Both the position numbers and the translations under genes were made by a program. This document shows, in pieces, positions 1 through 9,111 of a stretch of 64,000 bases of DNA. The notes below the pieces were generated by a model. That model did not search any database. It saw nothing but the letters and a program-made list of their open reading frames with translations, and was not told where the DNA came from. Origin of the DNA: Williamsia limnetica (GTDB lineage Bacteria > Actinomycetota > Actinomycetes > Mycobacteriales > Mycobacteriaceae); the NCBI RefSeq assembly GCF_003217475.1, contig NZ_QJSP01000012.1, positions 124,001 to 188,000 of the forward strand. The letters are read 5' to 3'. The stretch's first letter is position 1; every line of letters begins with the position of its first letter.

Positions 1-1151
1 GCGCGACTGATGCGGTGCCGGGGTGCCGGATGCCGCGATGGCGAGAGTGACTGGTCGGGAGCGTATTTCCCGCGGCGCTTGGTGATCGTGCACGCACGGG
101 CCGGCAGGAGCAGGACGGCCACCGTTGCGGCCATCGGTACGGCAAGGATGTAGAAGCGCAGGAAACCGAAGGTCGAGCCGCTGGCGTAGCTGTAGGCCTG
201 AAAGGCGAGCACCGCGCCGAAGATCAGTACCGGGACAGCCAGTGGGATCCAGTCGCGGCGCCACCATCCCGCGACCGCCGCGATCAGCACCAGCGGGATC
301 AAGGTCGGCGCCAGTAGCACGGTCGAGACGAAGGAGAATTCGAGGCCGGGGAGGAACTGATCGGGGGTGTCGGCCCCCGACTGCCGCATGATCGAGGAGT
401 TTCCGTACTGGGAGCTGAACTGGGCGAACGCCTGTCCCGTGATGAGCCAGCTGGTGGCAGCCCACCCGAGGAACGCGAAGAACCCGGGAAGGGCGACTAA
501 TCCACCGTCGAGCAGGGCCCGGCGCCAGCGCAGATGCTTGGCGCTGCGGAATGCGGTGATCGACGCCACGAGTATCGCGGCCGTCGCGATGGCGGCGACC
601 GCGTCGTATCGGGTCAGGTAGCCAAGTCCCAGAGCGACTCCCGCCGCAGCGAGATGGTGTACGTCGTCATCGGTTGCCCAGGCGATCAGTCGGCGAACGG
701 CCCAGCATGTGAAGAACACGAAAGGGGCTTCACTCATCCCATTGGAACCATAGAAAACGATCATCGGATTGAAGGCGAACAGCGCCGTGATCACCAGGGT
801 GAACGATCGGGGCAGTCCGCGGTCTGCACCGATACCGAGTACCTGCACCGCTGCGCCCGCCATGAAGAGCGAGGACATGATCACGCCGGAGTACGCGAGT
901 TCGGTCATGGGTTGCCAGAGCTCGCTGAACCCGATCGTCGGTAGTTGGACGAGCGCGGTCAGGGGCGTGAAGATGAAACCGATTGCCGCGACGTGCGGAT
1001 CGCGACTGAACAGGACTGTCTGCGCTGACGAAACCCGCGACAGCGAGTCGCCGATGATGAAGCCGTGGTGGACGCACAGGTAGTATCCGACGGCCAGATA
1101 CACCGCGGCCGCGATGACGTAGACGAGCGTGCTGAGGCGTCTGCTAAGCAT
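1..1151 (-). CDS. GT-C-type multi-pass membrane glycosyltransferase (partial, runs off window start)
   Basis: The frame stays open from an ATG at 1151 to the window edge (383 codons, no stop), so this is the N-terminal part of a longer protein. It begins with a hydrophobic segment (residues about 8-28) and carries at least seven more hydrophobic stretches; an acidic luminal-type loop near the first segment (HHGFIIGDSLSR) fits the GT-39/PMT_2-like GT-C fold, which uses polyprenyl-phosphate sugars. The ATG overlaps the stop of the upstream glycosyltransferase by 8 bp, so it is the last visible gene of the operon starting near 6161. Expected role: addition of a sugar to an envelope polysaccharide on the outer face of the membrane. 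Specific substrate unknown. Confidence 0.7.
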   Translation of the reverse strand, partial: MLSRRLSTLVYVIAAAVYLAVGYYLCVHHGFIIGDSLSRVSSAQTVLFSRDPHVAAIGFIFTPLTALVQLPTIGFSELWQPMTELAYSGVIMSSLFMAGAAVQVLGIGADRGLPRSFTLVITALFAFNPMIVFYGSNGMSEAPFVFFTCWAVRRLIAWATDDDVHHLAAAGVALGLGYLTRYDAVAAIATAAILVASITAFRSAKHLRWRRALLDGGLVALPGFFAFLGWAATSWLITGQAFAQFSSQYGNSSIMRQSGADTPDQFLPGLEFSFVSTVLLAPTLIPLVLIAAVAGWWRRDWIPLAVPVLIFGAVLAFQAYSYASGSTFGFLRFYILAVPMAATVAVLLLPARACTITKRRGKYAPDQSLSPSRHPAPRHRISR

Positions 1152-2691
1152 TGCCGCCCTCCGCGCCGCCCGGCGCGTCGTCGCCGGGGTTGACATCGGT
1201 CTTGACCGATAGGCCGTGGAACGTCTTCTCCCAGTAGGACGGATTCCGGATCAGCTGGTAGCACCCCTTCGCCGAGGCGATGCTCATCATCACCCAGTAG
1301 ATGGGAACGGTCAGCGCCGGGACGAGCAGGTCTGGGCGATCGTCTTCCCGAATGGCGATGAGATTCATGTAGATGGTGGCGCCGTTACCGAAGATCAGCG
1401 AGACGAGCGCCGGGAAGTAGATGTACCAGGGGAAGACCTCTCCGATGAATGCCGGCTGGCCGAGGAACCACATCACCGTGATCAGCCAGAAGATCAGGTT
1501 GAGGCAGGCGATGACGGGAGTGCCGGCCAACAACAACGTGAATCGGACGAAGCTGACGGTGCCGATGGCCTTCCACAGGGTGACAGGACGTCGCACGTGG
1601 ACCAGCCACGTCTGCAGATATCCCTTGTACCAGCGTGATCGCTGCCGAATCCAGTTGATGGGGTCGCTGTTGGCCTCCTCCAAGGTCACCGAATCGATCA
1701 CCGCTGTGCGGTAGCCGGTCTCAGCGATACGGACACCGAGGTCGGCGTCTTCGGTGACGTTGAACGGATCCCAGGCACCGATCTCTCGCAGCACAGAACG
1801 TCGTAGGTGGTTGGAGGTGCCACCGAGCGGGATGGGCGCCCGACTACGCATCAAACCGGGCAGCAGATAGCCGAACCACAATCCGTAGTCGTTGGTGAAC
1901 CAACCGGTCAGCAGGTTCTGCCTGCCGTTGTGGAACGCGAGTTTTGCCTGAACACACGCGATGGAATCGTCGCCGTCGGCGAAAGCGAGTACCGCTCGGC
2001 GCAATTGCAGGGGGTCCGGCAGATCTTCCGCGTCATAGATGGTGACGATCTCGCCGGTGGCGAGGTGCAGGCCGTAGTTGCAGGCCTTCGGTTTGGTGCG
2101 GGGTTCGGCAGGAGGCACCAGCACGATGGTGATCATGTCGACGCCCTTGCACGCTTCCGCCGCGTTGATCGTCACGTCGTCGTCGGCTTCGAGGAGCAGT
2201 AGCACCTGCATCTTCTCCGTCGGGTACTCGATCGCCGCCATCGCCCCGATGAGGTCGGCCACCACCTCAGGTTCGTTGTAGGCAGGTACCAGCACCGTGT
2301 ACAAGGGGAGGTCGGAGTCCGGAATCGCCCGTGCACGTTCGTCACTGATCGAGATCGGGCCGGACGCCAGCCCGCGGCGGAAGATCAGGAGCCGATCGCC
2401 CAGCGATCCGACATAGAACAGCGTGCAGATGCCGATCAGCGTGGTCGCGGTGGCCACAGGTTGCCAGACGGCGAAGCCCACGACGAGGACACAGAGGCCG
2501 ATCAGCACCGCTTTCTGCCATCCCACCACCGCAGTGGACGCGGAGCGGAGTGGGTCCACGGCCCGCAGGCCCTCGATCGCGTCGTAGAGGGCGGTGGTCT
2601 TGAACTCGTCGGACTCGGGATCCATGCCGTCGGTGCTCATCCCGTTGGAGAGCGGCGTGAACGGCTCCCGGGGACCGACGGGCCCTGTCAC
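1144..2691 (-). CDS. Processive family-2 glycosyltransferase (cellulose-synthase-like), 515 aa
   Basis: Family GT2 enzyme of the BcsA/NdvB kind that polymerises a beta-linked glycan from a nucleotide sugar and threads it through its own membrane segments. Visible signatures: NDP-sugar-binding core at residues 130-225, acidic DAED at 220-223, TED (base) at 313-315 and QRSRW (the Q/RxxRW acceptor motif) at 350-354. Two membrane helices precede the catalytic domain (about 60-100) and four or so follow it (378-475). There is no PilZ domain, so no c-di-GMP control is built in. The GTG start overlaps the upstream stop as GTGA, implying translational coupling. With the BcsB-like gene two positions upstream it looks like a polysaccharide synthase and export set. 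Polymer unknown. Confidence 0.85.
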   Translation of the reverse strand: MTGPVGPREPFTPLSNGMSTDGMDPESDEFKTTALYDAIEGLRAVDPLRSASTAVVGWQKAVLIGLCVLVVGFAVWQPVATATTLIGICTLFYVGSLGDRLLIFRRGLASGPISISDERARAIPDSDLPLYTVLVPAYNEPEVVADLIGAMAAIEYPTEKMQVLLLLEADDDVTINAAEACKGVDMITIVLVPPAEPRTKPKACNYGLHLATGEIVTIYDAEDLPDPLQLRRAVLAFADGDDSIACVQAKLAFHNGRQNLLTGWFTNDYGLWFGYLLPGLMRSRAPIPLGGTSNHLRRSVLREIGAWDPFNVTEDADLGVRIAETGYRTAVIDSVTLEEANSDPINWIRQRSRWYKGYLQTWLVHVRRPVTLWKAIGTVSFVRFTLLLAGTPVIACLNLIFWLITVMWFLGQPAFIGEVFPWYIYFPALVSLIFGNGATIYMNLIAIREDDRPDLLVPALTVPIYWVMMSIASAKGCYQLIRNPSYWEKTFHGLSVKTDVNPGDDAPGGAEGGNA

Positions 2692-4175
2692 GATGCCGCC
2701 CTGACAGGTTCGAGTTGGGCATCGACCAGCTCCCGGCCGAGGACCGTGAGCAGCCCGGCGTCCTTGAAGTTCGGATTGTTGTCGTCCACGACGGAGTTGC
2801 CGCGGATGAGAACGGTGAACAGGGTGTTGAGGTTGGAGATCAGCGAATCCTGGGGCACCGGGAAAGGTGCATCGGCGTCATGGTTGTCCACCGTCAGAAG
2901 CGTGATCCGCTGCGCGGCATTCCTGTTGCGCCACGTCCAGGTCAGTTTGGTCCACGTCACCAGCAGCGTGTCGTCGACGACGGTGAACAGCTCCCCGGTC
3001 ACATCGTTACCGAGATCGATCTTCCGTCCGTTGCTCGTCCGGGTCGCTGTCATGTCATAGATGACGTTGTCGGGGTAAACGGAAAAGGTCACCGGACGAA
3101 TTGTCGTTACGCTGTCGACGATCACGGTGCGGGGTCGGGAAAGCTTGTCCCAGGCGGGATTTCCCTCTTCGGCGAGCATGCGTTGCCGGATCAGGGTCGA
3201 TGTGCGCCCGAAGAACCGTTTGACGAAGTCGAACTCCGTGACGGAGGTCGTCTGCCACCCAGCAGGGGTGATGAGAGGTGTACCGAACTCTAGCGCGTTG
3301 TCGCGGAGCACGGGCGGCGCGGTCGATCGGGGCAGACTGATCAGCGACAGGGCGACCGCGAACGCGGTCACCATCGAGACGGCCAGCAAGATGGTTTTGG
3401 CCGAGAGGGGGTTGATCGGGCGGTCCATGGGGGTCTTCGCTGTTCCGCGTCTCGAATACAGATACATGGTCTCGGCGACGAGGGCGGTCGCGAGCAGCGG
3501 TGGAATCTGGGTGTAGGCCATGACCGGAGCCGTCGGGAAGAAGACGTACATCACGAGCAGGATGCTCATGCCAACGACCACTGTGCTCGCTGCGCCGATC
3601 AGTCCGCGCCTGCGTGTTCGGCCCACTGCCAGGGCGGTTGCGCCTGCGGCCAGGACGACCATGACCCCGCCGGCCGCATAGCGGGTACCGCCGAGCGTGA
3701 TGATCGTGATCCGAAACACCAACGGGAAGACGGCGAGCAGGAGGAGCCACACCAGCGCGAATCGGGACACCGGCCGCAGTCCGAACAGCACCACCGCGGC
3801 GCTGACGACGAACACCCACATCGCGAGCAGGTCGAGGCGGATGAGGTGGTACTCGTCGGCGTAGCGTCCGACCAGTACCCCCTTGATCAAGAGGGCGAGC
3901 ACCAAACCCATGAACCCGATGATGAAGTCGGTTTGCCGATCGTGGATGGGCAGCTCTCCCGATCGCCGTCTCGCGATTCCCTGCGCTGCCAACAGAGCGA
4001 GCCAGGGGATGGCCAGGATGTAGCCGACGAGGCTTCCAGAGTACGACTCTTCCAGCAGACTCTGGAACGACGTCCAGAACGCCACCAGGGTCAGGACCGC
4101 GATCAGCGCCCAGCGAAAGATGATCCGATAGACCGGGTGCAGGGTCGAGAAGAGCGGAAATTCACCAGCCGCCAC
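2688..4175 (-). CDS. Multi-pass membrane protein of the polysaccharide operon, unknown function
   Basis: 495 aa. The N-terminal 300 residues hold about nine to ten hydrophobic helices; the C-terminal 200 residues (after LISLPRSTAPP) are soluble and rich in beta-type sequence, probably extracytoplasmic. I do not recognise a catalytic motif: there is no glycosyltransferase DxD arrangement and no convincing exosortase Cys/Arg/His triad. The GTG start lies 6 nt past the stop of the BcsB-like gene, and its stop overlaps the GT2 start, so it is certainly cotranscribed with them. It may be a polymerase partner, flippase or polysaccharide-modifying subunit; this is inference from position only. Confidence 0.7.
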   Translation of the reverse strand: MAAGEFPLFSTLHPVYRIIFRWALIAVLTLVAFWTSFQSLLEESYSGSLVGYILAIPWLALLAAQGIARRRSGELPIHDRQTDFIIGFMGLVLALLIKGVLVGRYADEYHLIRLDLLAMWVFVVSAAVVLFGLRPVSRFALVWLLLLAVFPLVFRITIITLGGTRYAAGGVMVVLAAGATALAVGRTRRRGLIGAASTVVVGMSILLVMYVFFPTAPVMAYTQIPPLLATALVAETMYLYSRRGTAKTPMDRPINPLSAKTILLAVSMVTAFAVALSLISLPRSTAPPVLRDNALEFGTPLITPAGWQTTSVTEFDFVKRFFGRTSTLIRQRMLAEEGNPAWDKLSRPRTVIVDSVTTIRPVTFSVYPDNVIYDMTATRTSNGRKIDLGNDVTGELFTVVDDTLLVTWTKLTWTWRNRNAAQRITLLTVDNHDADAPFPVPQDSLISNLNTLFTVLIRGNSVVDDNNPNFKDAGLLTVLGRELVDAQLEPVRAAS

Positions 4176-4181
4176 CGCAGA

Positions 4182-6161
4182 TCAGCTGCCTGGTTCGCGG
4201 CGCCGGCTGCGCAGGATGAGGATTCCGACGCCGAGCGCGATGGCCACGAGCACCCCGACCCCGATCCAGCGGATCAATTGGCGATTGCCGTCGTCTTCCG
4301 ATGTGGACTGTTGCGAGGCGGTGGTATCGGTGATCATCGCAATCGGGTCCCGGTCGGCGACCGCGATCAGCGCGTTGCCGTTCAACGTGACCCAGCGTTC
4401 CTCGTCGGCATCGAGCCAACGGAGCAATGAGTCCAGTTGTCCGGCAGCGCCGGTCGACGTGGCCACCAGGACGGTCCGGTCGCCGTCGAAGACGGTCTGC
4501 AGCGATCCGAAGGTCACGGCGGGATCGAGCGTGAGAGTGGTCTTCTCGCCGGAGCTGTCGACGCCTTCGACGTCGATCGGGCCCTCTGCGGTGGTACTCA
4601 CGGGCAGGTCGATGCCTGGCTCGTTCCAGGCGTCGGCCGAGATCAGGATCGCCGGGTTGCTCGACGATACTGCCTCTTCGAGAGGCACCACTGTGGTCGT
4701 GATCGGAACAGAGCTCAGTCGCTGTAGGCCGGTGACGATGCTTGTTGCGCGAGCGGTGTCGGCCAGTGATCCCACGGTCATGCCGACCTGGACCGATGGC
4801 ATCAATGCCTGCGGAATCGATTGGAAGCCCGGGGGAACAGGCGGGTCCGCAGGAGTGCTCTGCACGGGGCTGTCCCCGTCGATGGTGAGTGTGATGGGGG
4901 AGCTCTGGCCACATCCACCGGTGTCACCGGCCGCGTCCACCGCGACGTTGAGGTCGGTGAAGCGCTGCAGCAGTCGGTCGGGAATGTCGACCCACTTGTC
5001 GATTGTCCCGCCTGCTTCCGCGGGCCAGCGCGACACGACCTGATCGCCGACGGAAACGACCACCTGCCCACCGTAATTCGGCGGCAGCGGGGTGTACGAA
5101 CCTTTGAGGTTGACCCGGATGTCCCCGGCCGGCCGACCGAGACGTGTCTGATCGATGCCGATCGACACCTGAGGATCGGTCAAAGCCGTTGCACTGACTC
5201 CCGGTTCGCCCAGGTCTCGCAACGTGGTGGAATCGGGAGGCAGTTGTGGGCTGATGCGCAGCGGTCCGGCGACCGCCCTCGAACTGACTGCCAGCCGGGA
5301 GATGTCGCTGGTCAACAGCAGGGTCTGGTTGCTCAACTCGGCCGCAGGCCCGCTGATCACCAACGCGGGGACGCCGGGACTCTCGAGCAGTGTGACGCCA
5401 CTGGCCGGTTGTTCGATGATCGTGATCTGACGCTCGAACGGTGCAGAGGGAACCGTGGGAACGTTCTGTCCGGCAGGCAGGGCCTGCACCACCACGTCGA
5501 CAGGTTGAGCCCCGTAGTACGCGGCGACCGCCGACGACAGTGCGACCGCGGCGTTCGATTCACTCTGGCTCGGCGTTGCCGGTACCGAGACCGTGAGTTT
5601 GTCCAGGACCGGCGGCAAGAACTCCGCCACGGAGGTCGGCGCCGTCTCGGTTCCTGAGAAAGCCACCGATGCGTCGAGCAGGCGCAATGGATCTGCCTTG
5701 TCGAACACGCAGATCCCGCTGGCAGGCACCAAAAAGGACTGCAATGTGATGGCGACCGAGTTGTCGACGATGGTCGCCCCGCGTAAGGGGATCGTGATGG
5801 CTGCCCGTTCGGCCGTCGGGATGCCGACGCGGGAGAGGGTGCGGTCCTGCTGGACGGCCGAGATGCTGCCGCTTTGCAGGTTGGGCGGCAACTCGACGGT
5901 CGCTCGCAGCTCCGACGGGGTCAGTCCCGGAGGTACGGGAATGGTGACCGTCGCGGTGCCCTGCTGCCCATAGAAGGACAGGGTGCTGGCGCCGCCGAGT
6001 GCGGGTAACCCCAAAGTCGGTGATTGCGAAACTGATCCGCCGTCGCCAGGTGCTGCTGTCGCCGGTGGGATGAGGAATGCCGGAATCACCACAATTGCCG
6101 CTGTGGTGATCGCTGTGAATATGCGGAGGGACCGCTGATATGCCGGATTCATTACGGTCAT
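4182..6161 (-). CDS. BcsB-like exported polysaccharide synthase partner
   Basis: About 659 aa. An N-terminal signal sequence (hydrophobic run near residues 12-35, ending PPATAA) is followed by a long extracytoplasmic region and one C-terminal membrane helix (WIGVGVLVAIALGVGILIL) with a basic RSRRR tail: the BcsB topology. The start of the mature region, with FYGQQGTATVTIPVPPG and a strand-rich domain ending in ATVELPPNL, resembles the first jelly-roll of BcsB. Known BcsB proteins guide nascent cellulose away from the synthase. First gene of the operon. The longest frame would begin at a TTG (6173); ATG at 6161 or 6152 is more plausible, though neither has a clear ribosome site. Family assignment rests on topology and local resemblance. 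Confidence 0.65.
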   Translation of the reverse strand: MTVMNPAYQRSLRIFTAITTAAIVVIPAFLIPPATAAPGDGGSVSQSPTLGLPALGGASTLSFYGQQGTATVTIPVPPGLTPSELRATVELPPNLQSGSISAVQQDRTLSRVGIPTAERAAITIPLRGATIVDNSVAITLQSFLVPASGICVFDKADPLRLLDASVAFSGTETAPTSVAEFLPPVLDKLTVSVPATPSQSESNAAVALSSAVAAYYGAQPVDVVVQALPAGQNVPTVPSAPFERQITIIEQPASGVTLLESPGVPALVISGPAAELSNQTLLLTSDISRLAVSSRAVAGPLRISPQLPPDSTTLRDLGEPGVSATALTDPQVSIGIDQTRLGRPAGDIRVNLKGSYTPLPPNYGGQVVVSVGDQVVSRWPAEAGGTIDKWVDIPDRLLQRFTDLNVAVDAAGDTGGCGQSSPITLTIDGDSPVQSTPADPPVPPGFQSIPQALMPSVQVGMTVGSLADTARATSIVTGLQRLSSVPITTTVVPLEEAVSSSNPAILISADAWNEPGIDLPVSTTAEGPIDVEGVDSSGEKTTLTLDPAVTFGSLQTVFDGDRTVLVATSTGAAGQLDSLLRWLDADEERWVTLNGNALIAVADRDPIAMITDTTASQQSTSEDDGNRQLIRWIGVGVLVAIALGVGILILRSRRREPGS

Positions 6162-6265
6162 ACTAAGCAGCAAAGCAGTTCTTCACGCACTCGGAGCGCG
6201 CTTTGCTTGCTCCGGCTACCGAATTGATGCCGAAATGACGGGCTCAGCCGCACATTAGGTCGGTG

Positions 6266-7273
6266 TCACAAATTGTGTGGAGATGCATATCCGGTGACAC
6301 TGGCCTCGCTGGCGGGTTCCCATCCGACCAGCGGGCGGGGAGATTCGATAACCGAGTAACTGGTGGCGTCCCCTTCGAGGGATGCCGACCGTCGACCATC
6401 GACTCCGACTGGAACGTCTCCGGCCAGTGTCACGCGATTGACCCGGCGGAATTGATTCCCGAAGTCGGCAACGCCGTAGTGCTGGGTCGACCGATTGTCC
6501 CAGATGGCCACGTCACCGTCATTCCAATTCCACCGGAACGTATTGTCAGGTCGCTCGATCCGGGCCTGCAACAAACGCAACAGGTCCGCGGTTTCCGACG
6601 TCTTGAAACCCGAGAAGGACTGCACGAAATGTCCGAGGGTCAAGGCGCGCTCCCCGGTTTCCGGGTGGACCCGGACCACGGGGTGTTCGGTACGGAACAC
6701 CGTCTTGGAGAATTCTGCACGATAGGCGGCGTCGGAACTGTCGCCGACCGTCAGGTGCTCGGCGTAGTCGTAGTCGTTGGAGTGAACGGCGCGCAGCTGG
6801 TCGGCCAGCGCCCGCAACGGCAGGGGCAGCGCGGCATACGCTGACACCGTGGACGCCCACATCGTGGCGCCGCCGTAGCTCGGGCGAACAGTGGGCCGAA
6901 GCACCGAGATCTTGGGGATACGGTCGACGAATGTCACGTCGGTGTGCCACGAGTTCGCCGCACCTTCGAGCGGGAGCAGGTCTTCTCCTCGCGAGAGCAC
7001 GGTCGGATGGGCTTTGGTCGGAGTGCCGAGCAGAGCCGCGAACGCGTACTGCGCGTCGTCATCGAGGTGCTGCTGACCGGTGAAGATGACCGCCTTGTGG
7101 GTGGCGATCACCGAGCGGATGGCCTCCACCGTGGCGGCATCCAGATCAGCGGAGAGGCGCACGCCGTCGACGCGGGCCCCGAGGTGTTCACCGAGCTTGG
7201 TCACCGTCAACAGGTCTGTAGGACGCGAGAGCGAAACCGAGGCGGCGGCGGGCGATTCGACAAGAGCGGTCAT
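6266..7273 (-). CDS. TauD/TfdA-family Fe(II)/2-oxoglutarate dioxygenase
   Basis: 335 aa from the ATG at 7273 (SD-like GGAG 5 nt upstream; the frame extends 12 codons further without a better start). The iron ligands are visible as HTD in SWHTDVTF and the distal His in NRSTQHYGV, with the 2-oxoglutarate-binding Arg in FRRVNRVTL. The family hydroxylates taurine, sulfate esters or similar compounds, releasing sulfite/sulfate or an aldehyde; the mycobacterial alkyl-sulfate dioxygenase Rv3406 is one relative. It lies 79 bp downstream of the osmolyte ABC importer on the same strand and may be cotranscribed with it, suggesting it oxidises something that importer brings in. Substrate not readable from sequence. 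Confidence 0.85.
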   Translation of the reverse strand: MTALVESPAAASVSLSRPTDLLTVTKLGEHLGARVDGVRLSADLDAATVEAIRSVIATHKAVIFTGQQHLDDDAQYAFAALLGTPTKAHPTVLSRGEDLLPLEGAANSWHTDVTFVDRIPKISVLRPTVRPSYGGATMWASTVSAYAALPLPLRALADQLRAVHSNDYDYAEHLTVGDSSDAAYRAEFSKTVFRTEHPVVRVHPETGERALTLGHFVQSFSGFKTSETADLLRLLQARIERPDNTFRWNWNDGDVAIWDNRSTQHYGVADFGNQFRRVNRVTLAGDVPVGVDGRRSASLEGDATSYSVIESPRPLVGWEPASEASVTGYASPHNL

Positions 7274-7351
7274 GACTCCAGTGTGCTTCTGACAGCCGGT
7301 CCTCGACACCTTATACTCACGCTGATCGGAAGTAGATCGCGCGGATTCGAA

Positions 7352-8344
7352 CTACCCCTCGGTGATGAATCCCTGCGCGACCATCCAGTCCCTCGCCACG
7401 ATCGCGGGGTCGCGGCCGTCGACGTCGACCTGCTTGTTGAGTTCGGTGATGACCTCGTTGGTGAGCGCTGCGGTCACCGGTGCGGTGACCGGTGCGATCT
7501 CGGGGTGGGCCTCGAAGAAGCTCGCCTTCATCGTGACCGACGGATTGTAGTGCGGGAAGAACTGTTTGTCGTCGGCGATGACGGTGAGTCCGAGTCCTGC
7601 GATTCTGCCGTCGGTGGTGAACACTTCGCCGAACTTGCACTGATTTCCGGTCGAGGTCGCCTGATAAATGATTCCCACCTGCAGAATCGGGGTCTGTGCC
7701 TGAGCCGGATCAAATCCGTATGCGGCTGCCATCCCCGGAAATCCATCTTGCCGGGCCCGGAATTCGGTGTCGACACACGTGGCCGCCGCAGCCGGGTTGG
7801 TTTTGACGAGTTCGGCGTACTCGGAAAGATTTGTCACGCCGGTTTCGTCGATGACTTTTTTGCTGGCGGCCAGCGCATAGGTGTCGTCCATGGGACCTGG
7901 TTCCAGCCAGACCATGTCATTTTTCGCCAGATCTTCGTCGCGTACGGCCTCGAATTGTTCGCGGGTGTCGGCGATTGGTTTTTCATGCCCGAGATAATTG
8001 ATCCAGGCGTTTCCGGTGAATTCGTAGGCGACGTCGACCTGCCCTGCGATCTGCGCGTCGCGGGTACTGCGTGATCCCACGATCCCGGTCATGTCCCTGA
8101 CATCGGCGCCCGCGGCGACGAGGGTGAACTCGAGGATGTATCCGAGGATCACCTGTTCGGTGTACTCCTTGGATCCCACGGTGATCTTGACTCCCTTGAG
8201 GCCTTCGTTCTCCGTGATCGACCCGGGACCGACCTTCAACGGGACTGCGCCACCGGAGGACAGACCGCAGGCGGAGAGGAACACCGCGCAGATGAGTGCG
8301 ACGACGATCGGGATCGACCGGCGACGTGGCCGACGGTGCGTCAT
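7352..8344 (-). CDS. Osmoprotectant ABC transporter substrate-binding lipoprotein (OpuCC/ProX-like)
   Basis: 330 aa. Twin basic N-terminus, hydrophobic core and lipobox LSAC with Cys at residue 26 mark it as a membrane-anchored lipoprotein. The rest is an OpuAC-type periplasmic-binding fold, with KEYTEQVILGYILE near its start. It should capture glycine betaine, choline, carnitine or a related quaternary amine. The ATG overlaps the permease stop as ATGA; an in-frame extension of 57 Arg-rich codons upstream is out-of-frame permease sequence and was excluded. Last gene of the four-gene importer operon. Confidence 0.9.
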   Translation of the reverse strand: MTHRRPRRRSIPIVVALICAVFLSACGLSSGGAVPLKVGPGSITENEGLKGVKITVGSKEYTEQVILGYILEFTLVAAGADVRDMTGIVGSRSTRDAQIAGQVDVAYEFTGNAWINYLGHEKPIADTREQFEAVRDEDLAKNDMVWLEPGPMDDTYALAASKKVIDETGVTNLSEYAELVKTNPAAAATCVDTEFRARQDGFPGMAAAYGFDPAQAQTPILQVGIIYQATSTGNQCKFGEVFTTDGRIAGLGLTVIADDKQFFPHYNPSVTMKASFFEAHPEIAPVTAPVTAALTNEVITELNKQVDVDGRDPAIVARDWMVAQGFITEG

Positions 8345-9111
8345 CCGCGCACTCCCTTCGGACCCAGGTAGTACTCGGCCAGTGCGCCGACCCAGTCCAC
8401 CAGCAGTGCCAGGCACACGGCGAGCACACTGCCGAGGATCAGGGTGACGTTGTCGCGCAGTTTGTATCCGGTGTCGATGAGAACACCGAGACCGCCCGCA
8501 TTGACGAGGAAACACAGGGTGGCGGTACCGACCGCCAGTACGAGCGAGGTACGCAAACCGGCCAAGATGTACGGCACGGCGAGCGGGAGTTCGACCCGGA
8601 ACAGAATGGACGACGGCGACATACCCTGGCCCTGACCCGCGTCGATCAACGACTTGTCGACCTGATCGATGCCCAGGATGGTGCTGCTGAACACGGGAAG
8701 CAGCGAGTACACCGCGATGGGGAGGACGCCGATCCAGAAGCCGGTCTCGCCGGTCCAGAGAAAGAGCAGCACGAGCAGACCGACGGCGGGCGCCGCCTGC
8801 CCGATGTTCGCCGCGCCGATGAACGGTGGACGCAGGAAACGGGCGCGGCCACGGGTGACCAGAATCCCCGCGGGAACCCCTACGAGTACCACGATCGCTG
8901 TCACCGTGATGGTGATCAGAAGGTGCTGCCAGACCAGTGTGCTCACGTTGCCGACACTGACATTGATCTTTTGGGTCGCCGTCAAGTCCTGACTGAAGGC
9001 CCAGAAGATGACGGCTCCTGCGGCGATGACCACCAGGATGGGCTGAATGATCAGACGGAGCTTGTCCGCCGTGCTGATCGAGGGGGTCGGGGCCTCGACT
9101 GCGGTGGTCAT
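8341..9111 (-). CDS. Osmoprotectant ABC transporter permease 1 (OpuCB/ProW-like)
   Basis: 256 aa with about six hydrophobic helices and the BPD-type permease loop (the EAA-like region near IDAGQGQGMSPSSILFRVE) that docks on the ATPase. The ATG start overlaps the ATPase stop by 4 bp, and its own stop overlaps the binding-protein start, so it is translated as part of a coupled operon. With the second permease at 10316-10963 it forms the heterodimeric membrane channel typical of OpuC-class betaine importers. Confidence 0.9.
   Translation of the reverse strand: MTTAVEAPTPSISTADKLRLIIQPILVVIAAGAVIFWAFSQDLTATQKINVSVGNVSTLVWQHLLITITVTAIVVLVGVPAGILVTRGRARFLRPPFIGAANIGQAAPAVGLLVLLFLWTGETGFWIGVLPIAVYSLLPVFSSTILGIDQVDKSLIDAGQGQGMSPSSILFRVELPLAVPYILAGLRTSLVLAVGTATLCFLVNAGGLGVLIDTGYKLRDNVTLILGSVLAVCLALLVDWVGALAEYYLGPKGVRG

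Noticed and set aside
6267-6277. CACAAATTGTG palindrome at the dioxygenase stop
   Set aside because: Short and located at a stop codon within one strand's run of genes; no partner site.
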